NCBI GenBank assembly: GCA_934635545.1
Contig: CAKTZN010000123.1
Location: 1 to 5,510 of the forward strand
DNA: 5,510 nt
Origin: an uncultured Oscillospiraceae bacterium
GTDB taxonomy: Bacteria > Bacillota > Clostridia > Oscillospirales > Oscillospiraceae
Direction: 5' to 3'
The notes under the pieces are model-generated. The model made no database searches. It was not told the origin of the DNA and saw only the letters and a program-made list of their open reading frames with translations. The translations under genes and the position numbers were made by a program. How positions within the stretch are numbered: position 1 is the first letter of the stretch; each line of letters opens with the position of its first letter. Below, in pieces: positions 5,038 to 5,510 of this stretch.

Positions 5038-5065
5038 AGTATACCACAATCTCCGGCGATGTCAA
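5038..5065 (-). promoter_or_regulatory. Sigma-A type promoter of the acetyltransferase/CAP operon
   Basis: On the minus strand TTGACA (5060-5065) is a perfect -35. A 16-base spacer follows, then TATACT (5038-5043) with an extended -10 TG one base upstream. Predicted initiation is near 5031, giving a leader of about 60 bases that is AT-rich compared with the rest of the window. Nothing on the plus strand competes for it. A weak dyad, TGGTGT to ATACCA at 5028-5046, overlaps the -10 and start site and might be an operator. Confidence 0.8.
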
Positions 5066-5091
5066 TCCCCGCGGCCTTCCCCGCAAAACCG

Positions 5092-5117
5092 ACGCCCGGA
5101 GCGAAAGCTCCGGGCGT
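5092..5117 (-). terminator. Hairpin terminator after the molybdenum hydroxylase small subunit gene
   Basis: ACGCCCGGAGC (5092-5102) and GCTCCGGGCGT (5107-5117) form a perfect 11-bp stem with a 4-base loop. It lies 18 bases after the stop of the minus-strand gene. On that strand a short run of four Ts begins three bases after the stem, so it is a somewhat weak but plausible intrinsic terminator. It separates that gene from the acetyltransferase promoter. Confidence 0.75.
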
Positions 5118-5135
5118 TGGCGATCGGGTCATGAT

Positions 5136-5510
5136 TCAGGTATTCAGGAAGGGGTCGTCCAGCATGCCAAGACGGCGCAGCATGGTCTTTTTCACCGCCT
5201 TGAAGATATTCTCGTAGCCGGTGCAGCGGCACAGGTGGCCGCTGAGGAGCTTGCGCAGCTCGTCGTCGGTATAGTACACCTTGCGATCCAGGATCTCGGC
5301 GGCGGTCATGATGAAGCCGGGGATGCAGAAGCCGCACTGGATGGCGGTCTCGTCCATGAAGGCCTGCTGAATGTCGCTCAGCTCACCGTTGGGGCCGGTG
5401 AGACCCTCCAGCGTGGTGATGTGCTTACCCTCAGCCCACACCGCCAGATACAGGCAGGAGTTGAAGCACTCGCCGTCGATCAGCACGTTGCAGGCGCCGC
5501 ACTCGCCCAC
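5136..5510 (-). CDS. [2Fe-2S] iron-sulfur subunit of a xanthine dehydrogenase/CO dehydrogenase-type molybdenum hydroxylase (5'-truncated)
   Basis: The visible 124 residues are the C-terminal three quarters of a CoxS/XdhC/NdhS-type small subunit, which carries electrons from the molybdopterin subunit to FAD or another acceptor. The window begins inside the plant-ferredoxin-like domain at VGECGAC, with cluster ligands Cys4 and Cys7, and Cys19 after them. The helical second domain carries QCGFCIPGFIMTA (Cys59, Cys62) and LCRCTGY (Cys94, Cys96), the ligands of the second cluster. The first base triplet, GTG, encodes the Val of the motif and is not a start codon. The protein ends normally at TGA (5136-5138). 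The substrate (purine, nicotinate, aldehyde, hydroxybenzoyl-CoA or other) cannot be told from this subunit. Large and FAD subunits would be expected to the right, outside the window. Confidence 0.93.
   Translation of the reverse strand: MGECGACNVLIDGECFNSCLYLAVWAEGKHITTLEGLTGPNGELSDIQQAFMDETAIQCGFCIPGFIMTAAEILDRKVYYTDDELRKLLSGHLCRCTGYENIFKAVKKTMLRRLGMLDDPFLNT

Noticed and set aside
4112..5134. 340-codon plus-strand open frame opposite the acetyltransferase
   Set aside because: It spans the CAP gene start, the whole acetyltransferase gene, a promoter and a terminator on the other strand. It shows no family motif or ribosome binding site.
5508..5510. GTG at the right edge as the start of the iron-sulfur subunit
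   Set aside because: It encodes the Val of the conserved VGECGAC motif, which lies about 35-45 residues into family members, so the gene simply continues beyond the window.

Overview
The window is GC-rich (clearly above 55% by eye). It carries a complete forespore sigma-F operon (spoIIAA-spoIIAB-sigF), a class I hybrid cluster protein (Hcp) with no visible Hcr partner, and the [2Fe-2S] subunit of a molybdenum hydroxylase. A sporulation operon beside redox enzymes typical of anaerobes points to a spore-forming, anaerobic, high-GC Clostridia member. The Oscillospiraceae (Flavonifractor, Oscillibacter or Intestinimonas-like gut bacteria) are my best guess. That placement is inference from gene content and base composition.

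Layout from left to right. Bases 1-243 hold the 3' end of a plus-strand gene that resembles the C-terminus of the TIGR03915/DUF4130 putative DNA-metabolism family. Its last 113 bases run antisense into the end of sigF. Bases 131-1629 hold the minus-strand operon spoIIAA -> spoIIAB -> sigF, i.e. anti-anti-sigma factor, anti-sigma factor/kinase and sigma-F. Bases 1630-1867 are a divergent intergenic region. It contains a strong leftward terminator-like hairpin whose 5' arm overlaps a TATAAT box of a possible spoIIA promoter, plus further dyads. Bases 1868-3445 encode Hcp on the plus strand, and a bidirectional terminator follows at 3452-3488. Bases 3509-4969 hold a two-gene minus-strand unit, a GNAT acetyltransferase with a YoaP-like C-terminal domain followed by a membrane-anchored or secreted CAP/SCP-domain protein. 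A good sigma-A type promoter at 5038-5065 drives it. Bases 5136-5510 are the 3' part of a minus-strand molybdenum-hydroxylase small subunit gene, closed by a hairpin terminator at 5092-5117.

How the genes work together. The three spoIIA genes form the classic partner-switching module. SpoIIAB holds sigma-F inactive and phosphorylates SpoIIAA; dephosphorylated SpoIIAA releases sigma-F in the forespore. All key residues of the three proteins are present. Hcp is an independent nitrosative-stress gene. The GNAT-YoaP and CAP genes look co-transcribed, but no known pathway joins them. I found no mobile element, CRISPR array, tRNA or rRNA. Most of the window is ordinary core genome. The least explained part is the 238-base region between spoIIAA and hcp.
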